Source of the DNA: MWCM01 sp964558315
GTDB lineage: Bacteria > Patescibacteriota > UBA1384 > XYA2-FULL-43-10
NCBI GenBank assembly: GCA_964558315.1
Contig: CAZLCL010000037.1
Span: 1 to 7,543 of the forward strand
Direction: 5' to 3'
Length of the DNA stretch: 7,543 bases
Position 1 is the stretch's first letter. Every line of letters starts with the position of its first letter. Below are positions 6,054 to 7,543 of this stretch, one piece after another. Both the position numbers and the translations under genes were made by a program. Under the pieces are notes generated by a model. It was not told the DNA's origin. It did no database searches and was given only the letters and a program-made list of their open reading frames with translations.

Positions 6054-6058
6054 GGAGG
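6054..6058 (+). promoter_or_regulatory. Ribosome binding site deciding the start of pgk
   Basis: GGAGG sits three bases before the ATG at 6062, where the protein begins MKSIREAKLEGKRVFLRVDYNVP like other family members. This favours 6062 over the in-frame ATG at 6020, whose extra 14 residues (MLIKYYLIYVIWRN) have no counterpart in the family and no ribosome binding site. Confidence 0.8.
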
Positions 6059-6061
6059 AAC

Positions 6062-7183
6062 ATGAAAAGTATAAGAGAAGCAAAACTTGAAGGAAAAAGA
6101 GTTTTCTTACGAGTTGATTATAATGTCCCTATGGAAAATGGAAAAATTTTAGATATAAATAGGATTAAAAAATCCATAGCCACCATAAAGTATATGTTAG
6201 AGCATAAAGCTAAGATAATAATCGCTACTCATCTGGGTAAACCTAAGGGGAAAATTGATCCGAAAACCTCCACAATACCATTGGCAGTGGAATTGGCAAA
6301 AGAACTAAAACATAAAGTTTCTGCAACCGATTATTTAGTGGATGAGAAGGTTAAAGAAAAAGTTGCTAATATGAAAAGCGGGGATATACTTTTTTTGGGA
6401 AATTTAAGATGGAATTCTGGCGAAGAAGCTAATGACAGAAATTTTGCTAAATCTTTGGCGGAGTATGCTGATATTTATGTAAATGATGCTTTTGGTGCCT
6501 CACATCGTGCACATGCTTCGATATCGGCGATTACTCAATATTTACCAAGCTATGCTGGTTTTTTATTGGAATCAGAGGTTACCACGCTCTCTTTACTGCT
6601 TAAAAATCCGGTTTCACCTTTTTTATTAATAATGGGTGGGGCAAAAATCGAAGATAAGGCCGGTATGATTGAAAATTTAGCAGATAAAGTTGATAAAATA
6701 TTAGTTGGCGGAGGGATAGCAAATACCTTTTTGGCGGCCAAGGGTCAAGATGTTTCCATGTCGTTGTATGAACCAGAAATGATTGAGAAATGCAAAGAGC
6801 TACTATCAAAATATGGCGACAAAATCGTTTTACCGATAGACAGTATTTACCACAAACACGAAGATGGTAAATTTTCTATCATGGATATTGGTTATGAGAC
6901 TAGAAAAATGTTTGTCTCAGAGATCTCTAGGGCAAAAACTATTTTTTGGAATGGCAACATGGGGAAGTCTGAGGATCGGCAATATGAAGGCGGTAGTAAA
7001 GTTGTTGCTCATGCTGTAACGGCAAACCAAGCTACCAGCGTCGTAGCGGGCGGGGATACTGTTGGTTATGTATTAAGTAATAAATTAGAAGAGGGAATAA
7101 GTTTTATTTCTACTGGCGGAGGAGCGGCGTTAGAATTTTTATCAGGAGATAAATTACCCGGCATCGAATCATTAAAAAATTAA
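6062..7183 (+). CDS. pgk: Phosphoglycerate kinase
   Basis: It transfers the phosphate of 1,3-bisphosphoglycerate (the GAPDH product) to ADP, giving ATP and 3-phosphoglycerate in the cytoplasm. At 373 residues it is a little shorter than the usual 390-400. The N-terminal domain has RVDYNVP (17-23, with Asp19 and Asn21), Arg34, THLGK (56-60), NLRW with Arg116, and VNDAFGASHRAHAS (140-153, with Arg149). The hinge and nucleotide domain have GGAKIEDK (192-199), GGGIANTF (216-223), WNGNMG (296-301), GGDTVG (330-335) and STGGGAALEFL (350-360). Substitutions against the common form are HLGK for HLGR, GNLRW for ENLRF, WNGNMG for WNGPMG and GGDTVG for GGDSAA. The core substrate residues remain, so activity is likely. 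It is transcribed divergently from the hydrogenase operon and leads into the aldolase gene 10 bp downstream. Confidence 0.97.
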   Translation: MKSIREAKLEGKRVFLRVDYNVPMENGKILDINRIKKSIATIKYMLEHKAKIIIATHLGKPKGKIDPKTSTIPLAVELAKELKHKVSATDYLVDEKVKEKVANMKSGDILFLGNLRWNSGEEANDRNFAKSLAEYADIYVNDAFGASHRAHASISAITQYLPSYAGFLLESEVTTLSLLLKNPVSPFLLIMGGAKIEDKAGMIENLADKVDKILVGGGIANTFLAAKGQDVSMSLYEPEMIEKCKELLSKYGDKIVLPIDSIYHKHEDGKFSIMDIGYETRKMFVSEISRAKTIFWNGNMGKSEDRQYEGGSKVVAHAVTANQATSVVAGGDTVGYVLSNKLEEGISFISTGGGAALEFLSGDKLPGIESLKN

Positions 7184-7184
7184 T

Positions 7185-7189
7185 AGGAG
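7185..7189 (+). promoter_or_regulatory. Ribosome binding site of the aldolase gene
   Basis: AGGAG, four bases before the ATG at 7194, sits in the 10-bp gap after the pgk stop. It supports the start and co-transcription with pgk. Confidence 0.7.
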
Positions 7190-7193
7190 TTAT

Positions 7194-7543
7194 ATGTTTG
7201 ATATTCGGAAAGAGCTTTATCTGGCTTGGAAAGAGGTTAGGGCTGTGGGAGCTTTTAATGTTTATGATTTAGAAACTGCTCAAGCTGTAGCTGAATCAGC
7301 TAAAGACATGGACTATCCAGTAATAATGCAAGTTACTCCGACAGCGATTGATTTTGCAGGCTTAAAGCAAATTTTTGATATTGTTAGAAACGAAATCAAC
7401 GAGAATAATATTAAAGCCGCAATTCACTTAGATCACGGAAAAGATTTTGGCATAACTAAGGAGTGTGTTGATATCGGTTTCGATTCAGTAATGATTGATG
7501 GCTCAAAACTTGATTATCAAGGGAATTTAGCTTTAACTCAAAA
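7194..7543 (+). CDS. fba: Class II fructose-bisphosphate aldolase, C-terminus cut by window edge
   Basis: Class II aldolases are zinc enzymes that cleave fructose 1,6-bisphosphate into dihydroxyacetone phosphate and glyceraldehyde 3-phosphate. The 116 visible residues cover the N-terminal part of a roughly 280-350 residue barrel. Family landmarks are VGAFNVYDLETAQAV (18-32), PVIMQV (42-47), the catalytic and metal-binding IHLDHGKD (77-84, Asp80 as the proton-transfer residue and His81 as a zinc ligand) and GFDSVMIDGS (95-104). The later zinc-binding histidines and the phosphate-binding loop lie beyond the window. The related tagatose-bisphosphate aldolases (GatY/KbaY) share all these motifs, so the exact substrate is inferred from the glycolytic neighbours. 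It begins 10 bp after pgk and is probably in the same transcript. Confidence 0.93.
   Translation, partial: MFDIRKELYLAWKEVRAVGAFNVYDLETAQAVAESAKDMDYPVIMQVTPTAIDFAGLKQIFDIVRNEINENNIKAAIHLDHGKDFGITKECVDIGFDSVMIDGSKLDYQGNLALTQ

Noticed and set aside
6020..6061. In-frame ATG 14 codons upstream of the chosen pgk start
   Set aside because: No ribosome binding site precedes it, the added residues do not resemble the PGK N-terminus, and a GGAGG stands just before the ATG at 6062.

Overview
The window reads as a chromosomal segment of a strictly fermentative anaerobic bacterium, most likely a member of the Patescibacteria/CPR (inference). The reasons are the AT-rich composition, compact shortened glycolytic enzymes (an abbreviated triosephosphate isomerase, a 373-residue phosphoglycerate kinase), and a soluble group 3b [NiFe] hydrogenase, an enzyme often reported in CPR genomes. 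TGA, TAG and TAA all end genes here, so the standard bacterial code (table 11) applies rather than the TGA=Gly code of Gracilibacteria/Absconditabacteria. No rRNA, tRNA, CRISPR array, transposase or phage gene is visible.

Layout, left to right. Positions 1-1603 (+): the C-terminal part of triosephosphate isomerase, then a complete type I glyceraldehyde-3-phosphate dehydrogenase. Positions 1680-1904 (+): a stand-alone hypC hydrogenase-maturation gene. Positions 1905-2101: a convergent intergenic stretch with weak hairpins and one doubtful 32-codon frame. Positions 2102-5831 (-): a complete four-gene hydrogenase operon, transcribed beta, gamma, delta, alpha, which is the order of the Pyrococcus hydBGDA sulfhydrogenase. 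Positions 5832-6061: a divergent control region with a strong Rho-independent-type terminator on the + strand that has no + strand gene in front of it. Positions 6062-7543 (+): phosphoglycerate kinase, then the start of a class II fructose-bisphosphate aldolase cut by the window edge.

Together, four glycolytic genes on the + strand flank an oppositely oriented H2-metabolism module. GAPDH makes NAD(P)H, and a cytoplasmic group 3b enzyme can reoxidise NAD(P)H by reducing protons to H2 (or polysulfide to H2S). The locus therefore looks like a physical pairing of glycolytic oxidation with its electron sink. The most notable details are a hydrogenase large subunit whose gene stops exactly at the mature C-terminal histidine, the orphan terminator and hairpin ahead of pgk, and the lone hypC facing the structural operon.
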